A stretch of DNA of 64,000 nt from Enterovibrio calviensis DSM 14347 (GCF_000621165.1 NZ_KK211218.1:489196-553195), one strand, 5' to 3'. Shown: positions 45,307-54,886, counted from the first letter of the stretch. Notes: a model not told the origin generated them from the letters alone. Numbers and translations are program-made.

Positions 45307-46443
45307 TTAGAACACGCGGCGTCCCTGACGCCAGACTTGCTGCACGTAAGGCTGATCATCATGTCGCTCAACCAGCAACAAATCTGCCCGCATTCCCTCT
45401 TTGATCGAGCCCCTGTCTGTAAGACTCAGTGCAGACGCTGGATTGCGGGTTGCCAGACAGGTTGCGGCAGCCAAATCCAATGCGTTGCGCTCGTCATCTG
45501 CGAGACGGAAAACGGCGTCAAGCAGGCTTCCGGGGAAGTAGTCAGACGATAAGGCATCTAACACGCCCAGCGATGCCAGTTCATGCGCTGCTACATTGCC
45601 TGAGTGCGAGCCGCCACGAACCACGTTCGGTGCACCCATCATGACTTTCAAATCAAGCTCATGGGAACGCTGCGCTGCTTCAACTGTGGTGGGGAATTCA
45701 GCCAGAACCAAGCCCAAAGCACGAGATTCTTCCACATGCGATCGTGTGGCATCATCATGGCTCGCCAATGGGATATTTCGTTCATGGCAAAGTTCAGCAA
45801 TCGCACGTCGATTGGCATCAGACCACTGTGCAGACTTGACTCGCTGATCCATTTCGAACGCTGCCATTTCTTCGTCGTTGAGGTTGTATTTGCCCTGATA
45901 GTATTCGTAATACTTGGTGAGATTAACAAACTGACGCTGCCCCGGAGAATGGTCCATCAACGACACCATATGGGTTTGTTCCAAACCGAGGTAAAGCTTT
46001 GCCAGCTCAACGGTGGATTCATGGGGCAGTTCACAACGGATATGAACAAAGTGCTCGGCGCGGTTCAAGCCTCGTTCGCCGCTTTGGACAATGGTATTGA
46101 TCATCTTATCGAGGTTGTCCTGACGATGACCACCATCGCGCACATCACCGACAGCAATCGCGTCCAAAACGGTTGTAATACCCGCACCGATAAGCTGTGC
46201 GTCATGCGCCGCCATGGCCGAGAAAGCAGGCCAACTGACTTTGGGACGCGGCGTAAAGTACTTTTCAAGATTGTCGGTGTGCAGTTCAATCAGCCCCGGC
46301 ATCAACCATCCCTGATTGCCATCGATAGCCCCCGATTGCTGGCTCGGCGAGTCGGACATCGCGCGAATGATGCCGTTCTCAACTTCTAACGAGCCATTGA
46401 CGACTTCGTCTTCCAACACCAGTTGAACATTGGTAATGATCAT
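45307..46443 (-). CDS. phnM: RPnTP hydrolase PhnM
   Basis: A 378-residue amidohydrolase-superfamily protein with G-L-I-E-L-H-T-D-N-L-E-K-Y and later H-D-D-A-T as metal-binding motifs. It hydrolyses ribose-1-phosphonate-5-triphosphate to the monophosphate and pyrophosphate. Fifteen bases separate it from phnL. Normal family length. Confidence 0.95.
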   Translation of the reverse strand: MIITNVQLVLEDEVVNGSLEVENGIIRAMSDSPSQQSGAIDGNQGWLMPGLIELHTDNLEKYFTPRPKVSWPAFSAMAAHDAQLIGAGITTVLDAIAVGDVRDGGHRQDNLDKMINTIVQSGERGLNRAEHFVHIRCELPHESTVELAKLYLGLEQTHMVSLMDHSPGQRQFVNLTKYYEYYQGKYNLNDEEMAAFEMDQRVKSAQWSDANRRAIAELCHERNIPLASHDDATRSHVEESRALGLVLAEFPTTVEAAQRSHELDLKVMMGAPNVVRGGSHSGNVAAHELASLGVLDALSSDYFPGSLLDAVFRLADDERNALDLAAATCLATRNPASALSLTDRGSIKEGMRADLLLVERHDDQPYVQQVWRQGRRVF

Positions 46444-46458
46444 TGTCGCTTCCTTCCC

Positions 46459-47196
46459 TTAGGCCTTTTTCAAAGTTGCGGTTGAAATGTCGTAGTACTT
46501 ATCTGCCACCTGCTGACGTACATATTCGTCATGGAATATGCCAACAATCGCAGCGCCGCCTTGCTTGGCTTCCAGAATGAGTTCAATCACCACATCTCGG
46601 TTCTTTTCATCCAATGACGCTGTTGGCTCATCCAGCAGCAAAATCGGTGAATCAACGATAAACCCGCGAGCGATATTTACACGTTGCTGCTCGCCACCAG
46701 AAAAGGTCGCTGGCGCTAAGTGCCAAAGATGCTCCGGCACATTGAGGCGCTTCAACAAAGCACCTGCTTTTTCGCGCGCAACATCCTTGCATTCCCCTTT
46801 TTCGACCAAGGGTTGCGCCACAACGTCTAGTGCACTGATACGCGGGATAACGCGGAGAAACTGGCTGACCCAGCCCAAGGTGTTCTTGCGCACATCCAGA
46901 ATGTCGCGGGGCAGCGCATTGGCAATATTCACCCAATGCTCACCACATGCTGCATTGTGATGGCGCACATTGATTTCACCATCATCCACGAGATAGTTCG
47001 CATACAGCGCACGCAGTAAGGTACTTTTCCCAGCGCCGGAACGACCAAGCAATACCACGCACTCTCCTTTGTCGACAGCAAAGCTGGAATCCGCGAGCAC
47101 CGAAAGCTTCACGCTGCCCTGATTGTGGAGGACGAAGGTTTTGCTGACGTTCGACACGGTTAGCATGGCTTTAGGTGCCATAGTGATGTTTGTCAT
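46459..47196 (-). CDS. phnL: C-P lyase ABC-type protein PhnL
   Basis: A 245-residue ABC ATPase: Walker [10 protein letters not shown], signature F-S-G-G-E-Q-Q-R, Walker [13 protein letters not shown]. Together with PhnG, H and I it is needed for loading phosphonate onto the ribose of ATP. The family assignment comes from position in the operon and features such as [11 protein letters not shown]. Confidence 0.95.
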   Translation of the reverse strand: MTNITMAPKAMLTVSNVSKTFVLHNQGSVKLSVLADSSFAVDKGECVVLLGRSGAGKSTLLRALYANYLVDDGEINVRHHNAACGEHWVNIANALPRDILDVRKNTLGWVSQFLRVIPRISALDVVAQPLVEKGECKDVAREKAGALLKRLNVPEHLWHLAPATFSGGEQQRVNIARGFIVDSPILLLDEPTASLDEKNRDVVIELILEAKQGGAAIVGIFHDEYVRQQVADKYYDISTATLKKA

Positions 47197-47204
47197 GATC
47201 TTTC

Positions 47205-48026
47205 TTACCCCTGCAATACTGATGACACGAGCAATTGCGTGTAAGGATGTTGCGGATCATCAAGCACCTGATCCGTTAATCCCGTTTCCACAATCCGGCT
47301 CCCTTTCATCACCACCAGTCGGTGTGCAAGCAATCTTGCAACAGCCAAATCATGGGTGACGATAACCACAGAAAGCCCCAAATCCGTCACCAGGTTTCGA
47401 ATCAAATCCAGCAGCCTTGCCTGCACAGAGACATCCAGCCCACCTGTTGGCTCATCCATAAAAATCAGCCTTGGATGCGTCACCAGATTCCTCGCAATTT
47501 GCAGTCTTTGCTGCATGCCGCCGGAAAAAGTGATCGGCATGTCATCAATACGATCCGTTGGAATTTCAACTTGAGAGAGCCAGTCCAGTGCCTGTTCGCG
47601 GATATCACCATAGTGCCGATTCCCGACCGCCATTAATCGCTCACCAATGTTGCCGCCTGCGGAAACTCTAGGGCGTAAACCATCCAGCGGGTGTTGGTGA
47701 ACCACGCCCCAATCGGTACGCAACAGCCGACGTCGTTCACTTTCAGACAGCGCGTATAAACTGGCTTGCGAGCCATCACTGAACTGATAGTTCACGGCAC
47801 CGGAATCGGGTGTTTCGCGTCCTGAAAGCACACGCAGTAAGGTACTTTTTCCTGAGCCAGATTCGCCCACAATGCCCAGCACCTCGCCAGGCCATAAGTC
47901 GAAAGAGATCGCCTGACAGCCCTTGCCCGGCTGATAAAGTTTGGTGAGGCTTTGCACTTCTAAGAGCGGTTGCATGTTTAGTGCTGGCCTCGTCGCGCTG
48001 TCGCGACCTAACTCTGTTACAGACAT
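47205..48026 (-). CDS. phnK: C-P lyase ABC-type protein PhnK
   Basis: A 273-residue ABC ATPase with Walker [10 protein letters not shown], signature F-S-G-G-M-Q-Q-R and Walker [13 protein letters not shown]. The start at 48026 has a strong GGAGGA site 8 bases before it and overlaps phnJ by 10 bases; a start at 47975 would match the E. coli N-terminus more closely. PhnK docks on the PhnGHIJ core. Confidence 0.95.
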   Translation of the reverse strand: MSVTELGRDSATRPALNMQPLLEVQSLTKLYQPGKGCQAISFDLWPGEVLGIVGESGSGKSTLLRVLSGRETPDSGAVNYQFSDGSQASLYALSESERRRLLRTDWGVVHQHPLDGLRPRVSAGGNIGERLMAVGNRHYGDIREQALDWLSQVEIPTDRIDDMPITFSGGMQQRLQIARNLVTHPRLIFMDEPTGGLDVSVQARLLDLIRNLVTDLGLSVVIVTHDLAVARLLAHRLVVMKGSRIVETGLTDQVLDDPQHPYTQLLVSSVLQG

Positions 48027-48904
48027 GTGCGTTCCTCCTCTTGCTCTTCTTTCAACGCATTCAATGCCTGCTGTTCATTGCAGTAATCCGTATCGGAACA
48101 CACGAAAATCCGGTTACCTTTGTCATCCGTTACCACTTCATCGAGGAAGCTGGTTGTTGACCCACAGATGCAGCAAGGCTCATCCCATTGTTGGATTTCA
48201 AACGGATAGTCTTCAAAATCTAAACTCTTCACATCGGTGTAAGGAGGAATGGCGTAGATGCGCTTCTCGCGTCCAGCACCAAAGAGTTGCAGTGCAGGCA
48301 TCTGATCCATTTTCGGATTGTCGAACTTCGGAATGGGCGATGGATCCATGATGTAACGGCCGTTCACACGCACTGGATAGGCGTAAGCGGTCGAGATATG
48401 ACCATAGCGCGCAATATCTTCATATAGCTTTACATGCATCACGCCATATTCTTCAAGTCCGTGCATTTTTCGGGTTTCCGTTTCACGCGGCTCGATGAAG
48501 CGCAAAGGCTCAGGGATCGGCACCTGATACACCAGCACCTGACCTTCACTGAGTGATTTTTCAGGAATACGGTGTCGAGTCTGAATTAACGTGGCCTGCT
48601 CGGTGCGTTCAGTGGTTTCAACGCCAGCCACCTTTTCAAAGAACTGGCGGATGGAAACTGCGTTAGTGGTGTCGTCAGCGCCTTGATCGATAACCTTTAG
48701 CACATCTGGTTCGCCGACGATGGCCGCGGTGATTTGAATACCGCCGGTTCCCCAACCATAAGGCATGGGCATTTCGCGGCCACCAAATGGCACCTGATAG
48801 CCGGGAATCGCAATGCCCTTCAGCAATGCGCGTCGAATCATGCGCTTGGTTTGTTCGTCGAGATAGCCAAAGTTATAACCGCTTTGAACGGCTTGCGTAT
48901 TCAT
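48017..48904 (-). CDS. phnJ: C-P lyase radical SAM enzyme PhnJ
   Basis: A 295-residue enzyme that cleaves the carbon-phosphorus bond. The cluster cysteines are C244, C247 and C269, with C275 six residues on, matching E. coli 241/244/266/272 with an offset of 3. An additional Cys at 245 makes the motif C-C-I-C. The glycyl residue corresponding to E. coli G32 is G35 in A-I-P-G-Y. The start codon overlaps the phnI stop (ATGA). Confidence 0.97.
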   Translation of the reverse strand: MNTQAVQSGYNFGYLDEQTKRMIRRALLKGIAIPGYQVPFGGREMPMPYGWGTGGIQITAAIVGEPDVLKVIDQGADDTTNAVSIRQFFEKVAGVETTERTEQATLIQTRHRIPEKSLSEGQVLVYQVPIPEPLRFIEPRETETRKMHGLEEYGVMHVKLYEDIARYGHISTAYAYPVRVNGRYIMDPSPIPKFDNPKMDQMPALQLFGAGREKRIYAIPPYTDVKSLDFEDYPFEIQQWDEPCCICGSTTSFLDEVVTDDKGNRIFVCSDTDYCNEQQALNALKEEQEEERTCL

Positions 48905-50001
48905 TGCGCTTCTCCTTCGCCCGATGCTTCACGGGCATCAAATTCTTTTTGAAGCTTACGGATCAGTTCGAGCTCGGATTGGAAGTCCACGTAGTGCGGC
49001 AATTTCAGGTGACTGACAAAGCCCGCCGCTTCCACGTTGTCCCCATGGGAAAGCACAAACTCTTCGTCCTGTGCGGGGCCTTGTGGCACCTCATCGTATT
49101 CGCCGCATTGCAACGATCTGTCTACCAACGCCATCGACATGGCTTTACGTTCAGAAAAACCAAACGTGACGCCGTAACCTCTAGTAAATTTCGCTTTGTG
49201 CTTCTTGCTGCCTGTGAAGCCATTGATCATCTGGCATTCGGTCATTTCGATATCGCCAATTTCAATCGCAAAGCCTAATTCTTCAGGGACGACTTCAAGC
49301 GTGACTTTCCCAGAACGAATTTCACTGGCGAACGGGTGATTGCGCCCGTAACCTCGCTGGGTGGAATAGCCCAGTGCCAGTAAAAAACCTTCATCACTGC
49401 GGGCAAGTTGCTGCAGCCTCGCGCTGCGGTTTGCCGGGAAGGCTGGCGGCTCCATGGTGATGTCGTCGGGTGCTTTGCCGTTATCTTCCTCTTTCACCGT
49501 GAGGTCGAGGTTTTCCAGAATGCTCATCACCCTTGGGCAATGCGCCATGTCTTCGCTATCACTCGTTGTGTTGGCTTCATCGACTTCCCCGCCCTCTGCC
49601 AATAAAGCAAAATCAAGCAAGCGATGGGTGTAGTCATACGTTGGCCCGAGTACTTGCCCACCTGGCAAATCTTTGTAGGTGGCGGAAATGCGACGCTCGA
49701 TTTTCATCGCTTCGGTGTTAGCGGGTTCAGTCACGGCCAAACGCGGCAAGGTGGTGCGATAAGCGCGAAGCAAAAAAATAGCTTCCACCAAATCTCCGCC
49801 CGCCTGCTTAATCGCCAAAGCCGCAAGCTCTTTGTCATAGATGCCGCCTTCGGTCATGACACGGTCAGTCGCGCCCGCCAGTTGCTCGGCAATTTGCTCA
49901 ACATTCAGCGCCGCATGAGCGCGTGAGCCACGGCGTTTTTTATCCTGTAATTCATGTGCGGCGGCGATGGCTTTCTCCCCCCCTTTTACAGCGACATACA
50001 T
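48901..50001 (-). CDS. phnI: C-P lyase core subunit PhnI
   Basis: A 366-residue protein starting M-Y-V-A-V-K-G-G-E-K-A-I, diagnostic for PhnI. With PhnG, H and L it transfers the ribose moiety of ATP to phosphonate, releasing adenine. It overlaps phnH by 16 bases and phnJ by 4. Normal length. Confidence 0.97.
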   Translation of the reverse strand: MYVAVKGGEKAIAAAHELQDKKRRGSRAHAALNVEQIAEQLAGATDRVMTEGGIYDKELAALAIKQAGGDLVEAIFLLRAYRTTLPRLAVTEPANTEAMKIERRISATYKDLPGGQVLGPTYDYTHRLLDFALLAEGGEVDEANTTSDSEDMAHCPRVMSILENLDLTVKEEDNGKAPDDITMEPPAFPANRSARLQQLARSDEGFLLALGYSTQRGYGRNHPFASEIRSGKVTLEVVPEELGFAIEIGDIEMTECQMINGFTGSKKHKAKFTRGYGVTFGFSERKAMSMALVDRSLQCGEYDEVPQGPAQDEEFVLSHGDNVEAAGFVSHLKLPHYVDFQSELELIRKLQKEFDAREASGEGEAQ

Positions 50002-50600
50002 GTGGCCTCCTCATTTTCCAGCGCCACTTCTGTGGAGCGCGGCAATGCAACAACATCACTGCCAGACGTAAACAAAATGTCGATTCCGTGAGGAAATTGG
50101 CTGCGTTTTGTCACCAGCGCTGAAAGGAACAACGGGCTCAAGCCTTTCACTTTCGTTTGCGTCGTTGATTGGATGCCAGGCCCGCTAAGCGTCAACGCAT
50201 CGCCTTCTGTCAGGCTTTCCACCTCTACTATCAAGGTGGTGCTTCTGTCGGGGTAATGCTCACTCCCGACATTGAAACCGTCAAAATTCTCCAGCTCACT
50301 GCATTTTGCCAGCGCAAAAACAGAGTCGGCCTTATGCTCTGTGAGTGGTGCCGAGCAGTGAAAACGAACATTCTCAACCAAAGCTTCATCACCTTTAAAG
50401 TGGCGCGAGAACCATAAGTTGGTCACGTTGTCTGCCAACGTCAGCAATACCTGCGTAGCAGCACGACTGGTAGTACCAAACTGGGCGGAATAATTCAGTG
50501 AAACGCGTTTTCCTGGGCGCGACATCGCCTCCATGAGTTCACGAAAAACCTGCTGCGCATCATGCACGGGGGATTCAAAACCCGCGGTTATCTTGCTCAT
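49986..50600 (-). CDS. phnH: C-P lyase core subunit PhnH
   Basis: A 204-residue protein. The N-terminal A-G-F-E-S-P-V-H-D-A-Q-Q-V-F-R-E-L-M-E-A and M-S-R-P-G motifs are those of PhnH. Structural subunit of the PhnGHIJ complex. Overlaps phnG by 4 bases and phnI by 16. Confidence 0.96.
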   Translation of the reverse strand: MSKITAGFESPVHDAQQVFRELMEAMSRPGKRVSLNYSAQFGTTSRAATQVLLTLADNVTNLWFSRHFKGDEALVENVRFHCSAPLTEHKADSVFALAKCSELENFDGFNVGSEHYPDRSTTLIVEVESLTEGDALTLSGPGIQSTTQTKVKGLSPLFLSALVTKRSQFPHGIDILFTSGSDVVALPRSTEVALENEEATCMSL

Positions 50601-51049
50601 TCGTCCTCTCCCCTCACCATGGTGAAAAAGTCGACTTTACTGGTGGCCACTTCCCTTGCACGCAACTGCTCTTGTTCTGCTTTTTCTACGGCGAGTGGCA
50701 TTATCAACGTATCTTGTAGAACATCCTGTGCCGCGGTTTGCATCATTGCATCCACCACAGCAGCAAGCTCTGCATGCTGTTTATTTCTTCCCGTGACATA
50801 GCTATAACCCAGCTCGCCGCTTTCCAATCGAACCACAGCGCGGGTGATGGTGACGTCGCCCATATTAAAGGCACTGCCTGTGCCACCCATTTGGGCTCGA
50901 ACCTGCGCTAAGCCAAGCTCAGGGGCGCGAACCAATTGGTATTGCGCCGTCAGAGCGAGATTTTCCCAACGCGTTATCAGTGCATTGGCATCAGTTCTGG
51001 CAAGGACTGACATCCAACGCTGGCGCGGTGTTTGTTGTTTCTGTTCCAT
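50597..51049 (-). CDS. phnG: C-P lyase core subunit PhnG
   Basis: A 150-residue protein recognised by R-Q-R-W-M-S-V-L-A-R and the R-A-V-V-R-L-E-S-G-E-L-G-Y-S-Y-V-T-G-R motif of PhnG. It forms the core with PhnH, I and J. It starts immediately after the phnF stop codon. Confidence 0.96.
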   Translation of the reverse strand: MEQKQQTPRQRWMSVLARTDANALITRWENLALTAQYQLVRAPELGLAQVRAQMGGTGSAFNMGDVTITRAVVRLESGELGYSYVTGRNKQHAELAAVVDAMMQTAAQDVLQDTLIMPLAVEKAEQEQLRAREVATSKVDFFTMVRGEDE

Positions 51050-51745
51050 TCAGTGCTCCAAAACAATTTCGACCAGATCAGATCGCGTATGGGATGATGA
51101 AAACTCCACGACCCGGTCGGTTCCTGTGATCACGTTAGTGGTTTTGAACACCATGATGGGTGTCTTGCCGGACAACTGAAGCAAACGGCAATCGGTCTTT
51201 TTCGGCATCATGGCTCTCAGTCTTGTACTTTTTCGAGTGAGGTGAATACCCAGTTTGTCTTTGAGAAAAGCGTGCAGCGAACCCACTTCGAAATGTTTCA
51301 CTGCTGGCCACCATTCGAGTTCAGCAAGGTAGTGGTCGATAACACTCGCTGGCATGCCGTTGATCTTACGAAGCGTGCTCAGCTTGATGATCTGCGATTC
51401 CAACTCAACGCCAAACATCCCCGCCATTTTCTCATTCGCTGCCACCAGCCCGCGGCTTATCACTTGGCTTGTCGGCAAACTGCCTTGCTCCAATAAGTTG
51501 TCAGTAAAATGCGCGCCGGGATGCAGCGGGTAGTCATAGGGTTGACTGATCACCATGTTGCCGCGTCCCTGCTGGCGCTCGATGAGACCAGTAAAAACCA
51601 GTTCGTCGATAGCGCGTCTCACTGTGTGCCGATTAACGACATATTTCTTCGCCAGTTGGGATTCAGGCGGCAGGTAGTCCCCCGCTTGATAATGGCTGCG
51701 AACTTCCTGTTCGAGATCTTTGGCGATATCTAAATACACTCGCAT
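51050..51745 (-). CDS. phnF: GntR/HutC-family regulator PhnF
   Basis: A 231-residue regulator with an N-terminal GntR winged helix (L-P-P-E-S-Q-L-A-K-K-Y-V-V-N-R-H-T-V-R-R-A-I) and a UTRA effector domain. It lies inside the operon between phnE and phnG. Candidate operator motifs occur 35 bases before its own start and in front of phnC, so it probably represses the operon and itself. Confidence 0.93.
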   Translation of the reverse strand: MRVYLDIAKDLEQEVRSHYQAGDYLPPESQLAKKYVVNRHTVRRAIDELVFTGLIERQQGRGNMVISQPYDYPLHPGAHFTDNLLEQGSLPTSQVISRGLVAANEKMAGMFGVELESQIIKLSTLRKINGMPASVIDHYLAELEWWPAVKHFEVGSLHAFLKDKLGIHLTRKSTRLRAMMPKKTDCRLLQLSGKTPIMVFKTTNVITGTDRVVEFSSSHTRSDLVEIVLEH

Positions 51746-51779
51746 GGTTAATCCCTCTGTATCCCTTTGTGCTTTCGGG

Positions 51780-51794
51780 TTATCTAGACAAGTT
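51780..51794. promoter_or_regulatory. Candidate PhnF operator before phnF
   Basis: ttatctagacaagtt contains the near-palindrome TTATCTAGACAA, 35 bases upstream of the phnF ATG. It shares the CTAG-centred sequence with two units before phnC and fits the GTnTAnAC-like pattern of HutC-type GntR proteins. An internal autoregulated promoter is inferred. Confidence 0.6.
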
Positions 51795-51817
51795 GAATCA
51801 AATAAAAAGCTGGTCTG

Positions 51818-52606
51818 TCAGATAAACATCTTGCGAATGTACTGGGATGCAAAGTCGATCAAACTCACTGTTACAATCACGATCAACATGATGGCGGCGG
51901 TCTGCTGAAACTGAAATCCGCGAATCGCTTCCCAAAGCATTACACCAATGCCACCTGCCCCCACCATGCCAACGACCGTGGCTGAGCGAACATTCGACTC
52001 GAATCGGTACAAGGTGAAAGAAATCCACAGTGGCAATACCTGAGGCAACACTCCGTACATCACTTCCTCAATTTTGTTAGCGCCCGTTGCCCTTACCCCT
52101 TCGACAGGCCCAAGATCAATGGCTTCGACGGCTTCCGAGAACAACTTTGCCAACACACCCGTGGTGTGAACAAACAGTGCCAATACCCCAGCAAAAGGGC
52201 CCAAACCTACTGCAACGACAAACAACATGGCGAACACCATTTCATTGATGGCGCGCGCGGCATCCATCAAACGGCGCGTCGGCTGGTAAACCCACCAAGG
52301 CACAATGTTTTCGGCACAAAGCAACCCCAGAGGAATCGAAAGAAAGACTGAAAGTACGGTGCCCCAAATCGCAATTTGAATTGTGATCAGGGTTTCTTCG
52401 ACATAAAGCCCCCAGTGAGTGAAATCAGGCGGAAAGAAATCAGATCCCAGTTCAGCCATGTTTCCAGCATCTTTGATGAGTTGCGCAGGGTTCATCTCAG
52501 ATCCCTGCCAAGACCAGGCAAGCACGACGGCGACAAGCAACATCCCGACAAAGCGTTTCCAATGGGATGTTTGTGGCTCAGTTATAACGGCGGTATCACT
52601 GCTCAT
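51818..52606 (-). CDS. phnE: Phosphonate ABC transporter permease PhnE
   Basis: A 262-residue inner-membrane permease with five or six helices and the EAA-like loop [27 protein letters not shown] and G-A-G-G-I-G are the usual PhnE signatures. It forms the phosphonate importer with PhnC and PhnD. Confidence 0.95.
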   Translation of the reverse strand: MSSDTAVITEPQTSHWKRFVGMLLVAVVLAWSWQGSEMNPAQLIKDAGNMAELGSDFFPPDFTHWGLYVEETLITIQIAIWGTVLSVFLSIPLGLLCAENIVPWWVYQPTRRLMDAARAINEMVFAMLFVVAVGLGPFAGVLALFVHTTGVLAKLFSEAVEAIDLGPVEGVRATGANKIEEVMYGVLPQVLPLWISFTLYRFESNVRSATVVGMVGAGGIGVMLWEAIRGFQFQQTAAIMLIVIVTVSLIDFASQYIRKMFI

Positions 52607-52646
52607 TTTTATATTCCATCAAGCTAAATTCCCATGTTAGGGAGAA

Positions 52647-52669
52647 GAGCCGGAACATTGCTCCGGCTC
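52647..52669. other. Hairpin between phnD and phnE
   Basis: gagccgga-acattgc-tccggctc without a T-run, placed after the binding protein gene and before the permease gene (minus strand). Probably an mRNA-stabilising element like the one behind frcB. Confidence 0.65.
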
Positions 52670-52680
52670 GGGTAACGCTT

Positions 52681-53676
52681 TTATTCCATCGCATCCAGTG
52701 CGCTCATTTGGCGATTCAGGGCAGCCAACGTACTTTTGATGTTTACCAGCTCTGCCGCTTGTTCATCAGAAAGCTTGTCTTGGTTGCTCAGGCCATTGAG
52801 TTGCTTGTACAGCGCCAATTGGCGGATAGGCAGGAGTTGTAAGTCGCTTGATGGTTTGAACGGTGCCCAATCCAGCGCTTTCAGAATGGCCACTTCCTTC
52901 GCATCACCCGTTGTGCCGTAATTCATGAAGAAGCTGTAGATATCTCCTTTCACGTTTTCTGGCAGGTTCTTACGCCATACTATGGGGTCAGAAGGGATAA
53001 GCGGAGACTGCCAAATGATTTTGATATCTTTAAATTTTTCAGGATTAGTGCGTTCGAAACGACGCAGGTTTTCAGTGTTGTTAGTCGCAACATCCACTTG
53101 CTGGTTGAATACCGCAAACAGGTTCACTTCGTGGCTCGAGTTCAAGGTGCGCTTGAAGTCAGTCGGTTGAATGTTGTTTTTTGCAAACACGTAGTAAGAA
53201 GGCACGAGAAAGCCAGACGTTGAGTTTGGATCGCCATTGCCGAAAGCCAGTTCACTGCGGCTTGCAATCATGTCTTCAACACTGTTTATTGGGCTGTCTT
53301 TGTGCGCCACCAGCAGGCTCCAGTAACCTGGATTACCCTCTGAATCGACGGTTTGCGCAAAGATCTCACCACCTGAGCGGTCAACCGCTTCCATCGCTGA
53401 CTTGTTACCAAACCATGCAACGTCGACTTTGTTGAAACGCATGGCTTGGATAATGCCTGCGTAATCAGGGGCAAAGTAAGCTTTCACTTCCAGACCCATT
53501 TTTTTGCTCATGTCGTCTAGGAACGGGTCCCACACTGATTTGAGGTTTTGCTGGGATTCAGTAGAGATAATACCGAAATTAAGGGTGTCCATTTTTTCAT
53601 CTGCAGAAACGGGTGCAGCAACAGCTGCAGCCAGCATGCCTAGTCCACAGGTGATTTTGCGTAGTGTTCGTAACAT
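52681..53676 (-). CDS. phnD: Phosphonate-binding periplasmic protein PhnD
   Basis: A 331-residue binding protein with signal peptide cleaved near P-V-S-A|D. The second ATG (53676) is preferred because AGGA lies 8 bases upstream; another ATG is at 53682. Motifs: N-F-G-I-I-S-T-E-S, F-A-P-D-Y-A-G-I-I-Q-A-M and A-F-G-N-G-D-P-N-S-T-S-G-F-L-V-P, the phosphonate-binding loop. Confidence 0.96.
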   Translation of the reverse strand: MLRTLRKITCGLGMLAAAVAAPVSADEKMDTLNFGIISTESQQNLKSVWDPFLDDMSKKMGLEVKAYFAPDYAGIIQAMRFNKVDVAWFGNKSAMEAVDRSGGEIFAQTVDSEGNPGYWSLLVAHKDSPINSVEDMIASRSELAFGNGDPNSTSGFLVPSYYVFAKNNIQPTDFKRTLNSSHEVNLFAVFNQQVDVATNNTENLRRFERTNPEKFKDIKIIWQSPLIPSDPIVWRKNLPENVKGDIYSFFMNYGTTGDAKEVAILKALDWAPFKPSSDLQLLPIRQLALYKQLNGLSNQDKLSDEQAAELVNIKSTLAALNRQMSALDAME

Positions 53677-53703
53677 CGTCATCGTCCTTTGTGTGTTAAC
53701 GGT

Positions 53704-54537
53704 TTAGCTGATGATAGAAAGTGGCGCTTTTTTCAAAGAAGCTGATTGTTCTTCCATACCAACTTCCAGTGTCATTCCCAATTTACTGCCATAGAGTTCG
53801 GCCAGTGCCTGCTTGTCGATAGCGGCACTTTCGCCTTGGTAGAAGATTTTTCCGTCGCGCAATGCGACAACGTGTTGGCAATATTTGAGGGCGTGATCAA
53901 CCTGATGCAGCGTGACGATCACAGGAATACCCTCGCGTTGGTTGATGTCGCTGAGTAGCTCCATCACGATGCGGGAAGATTCGGGGTCTAAAGAAGCAAT
54001 GGGTTCGTCCGCAAAAATGATTTTGGCTTTTTGCGTTAATGCGCGGGCAATAGCCACGCGCTGTTGCTGACCACCGGAAAGTGTAGAAACGCGCTGATGA
54101 GCGAAATCCTGCATGCCGACACGCTCAAGTGCTGCCATCGCATCCGCTCTCTGTTGCTTGGTGAAGTTTCCGGTGATGGTTCGCCAGAAAGGCGTGTAGT
54201 TCAACGCACCAATCAGCACGTTGGTCATCACAGATAACCGATTGACCAAGTTGAACTGCTGGAAAATGTAACCGGCTTGGGCACGACAATCGCGAACCTG
54301 ACCTGAAGCCCGTCCATGGCTTTGCACCGTTTTGCCAAGTACTTGAATCTGCCCATCCTGGGTTTTATCTGAAAATACCAAACCGCTGAGATGGCGAAGC
54401 AACGTCGATTTGCCTGAACCAGAAGGCCCCAGTAGCGCCGTCATTTCTTTGTGTTGGATTTTGAGGTTGATCTGGTCGAGCGCTTTGTTTTTTCCAAACG
54501 TCTTCGACAGACCATTCACTTCGATAATGCTATCCAT
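53704..54537 (-). CDS. phnC: Phosphonate ABC transporter ATPase PhnC
   Basis: A 277-residue ABC ATPase: Walker A G-P-S-G-S-G-K-S-T, signature L-S-G-G-Q-Q-Q-R, Walker B I-I-F-A-D-E-P-I-A-S-L-D. First gene of the twelve-gene operon phnCDEFGHIJKLMN. A candidate PhnF operator pair lies about 155 bases upstream of the start. Confidence 0.95.
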   Translation of the reverse strand: MDSIIEVNGLSKTFGKNKALDQINLKIQHKEMTALLGPSGSGKSTLLRHLSGLVFSDKTQDGQIQVLGKTVQSHGRASGQVRDCRAQAGYIFQQFNLVNRLSVMTNVLIGALNYTPFWRTITGNFTKQQRADAMAALERVGMQDFAHQRVSTLSGGQQQRVAIARALTQKAKIIFADEPIASLDPESSRIVMELLSDINQREGIPVIVTLHQVDHALKYCQHVVALRDGKIFYQGESAAIDKQALAELYGSKLGMTLEVGMEEQSASLKKAPLSIIS

Positions 54538-54690
54538 GTTTTCAGGAACCTCGTTATGTGGTGTCCCTATCGTGTGGTCTGTATGTGTCGTTTATATAAC
54601 AGTGCGGTGTCAAAACGGTGGCAAAGCGAGGGGGAATGAAACAGGTCTAAAGCCGAGGATCGCCAGCAGCAAAGAGTTTGTTCCTAAGAC

Positions 54691-54720
54691 ATCTAGATAA
54701 GTTCGAGCACTTGTCTAGAT
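54691..54720. promoter_or_regulatory. Candidate PhnF operator before the phn operon
   Basis: Two arms of 12 bases, atctagataagt and acttgtctagat, separated by 6 bases, form an inverted repeat with one mismatch. Each arm is itself a CTAG-centred near-palindrome similar to the one before phnF (51780-51794). This architecture suits two cooperating dimers of a GntR/HutC regulator. Confidence 0.65.
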
Positions 54721-54765
54721 AACCGATTAACGAAATGTTCATGGAAGTATCACATGTTATGAGGC

Positions 54766-54785
54766 GCACTGGTCATGACCAGTGC
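54766..54785. promoter_or_regulatory. 20-base perfect palindrome
   Basis: gcactggtcatgaccagtgc reads identically on both strands. It lies between the phnC upstream region and the end of the dehydrogenase gene at 54887. It could be part of the terminator region of the catabolic operon or an operator; which is undecided. Confidence 0.55.
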
Positions 54786-54791
54786 CACCAT

Positions 54792-54814
54792 GAAAAAACG
54801 ACGTTAACGTCGAC
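54792..54814 (-). terminator. Terminator of the catabolic operon
   Basis: The palindrome cgacgttaacgtcg (54799-54812) is followed on the minus strand by a run of six T, about 75 bases after the stop of the dehydrogenase gene. Confidence 0.7.
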
Positions 54815-54886
54815 AGTTGAGTGAGGGAGGTTTGTATAGAAGCGCGATGCAGAAACGCTTTGTAGCGTTGGGTTTAGTTGCTTGAT

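Noticed and set aside
44557-46389. Long open frames on the plus strand opposite phnN and phnM (e.g. 45604-46389)
   Set aside because: They lie fully antisense to strongly recognised phn genes, lack family motifs and ribosome sites, and are produced by codon bias of the real genes.
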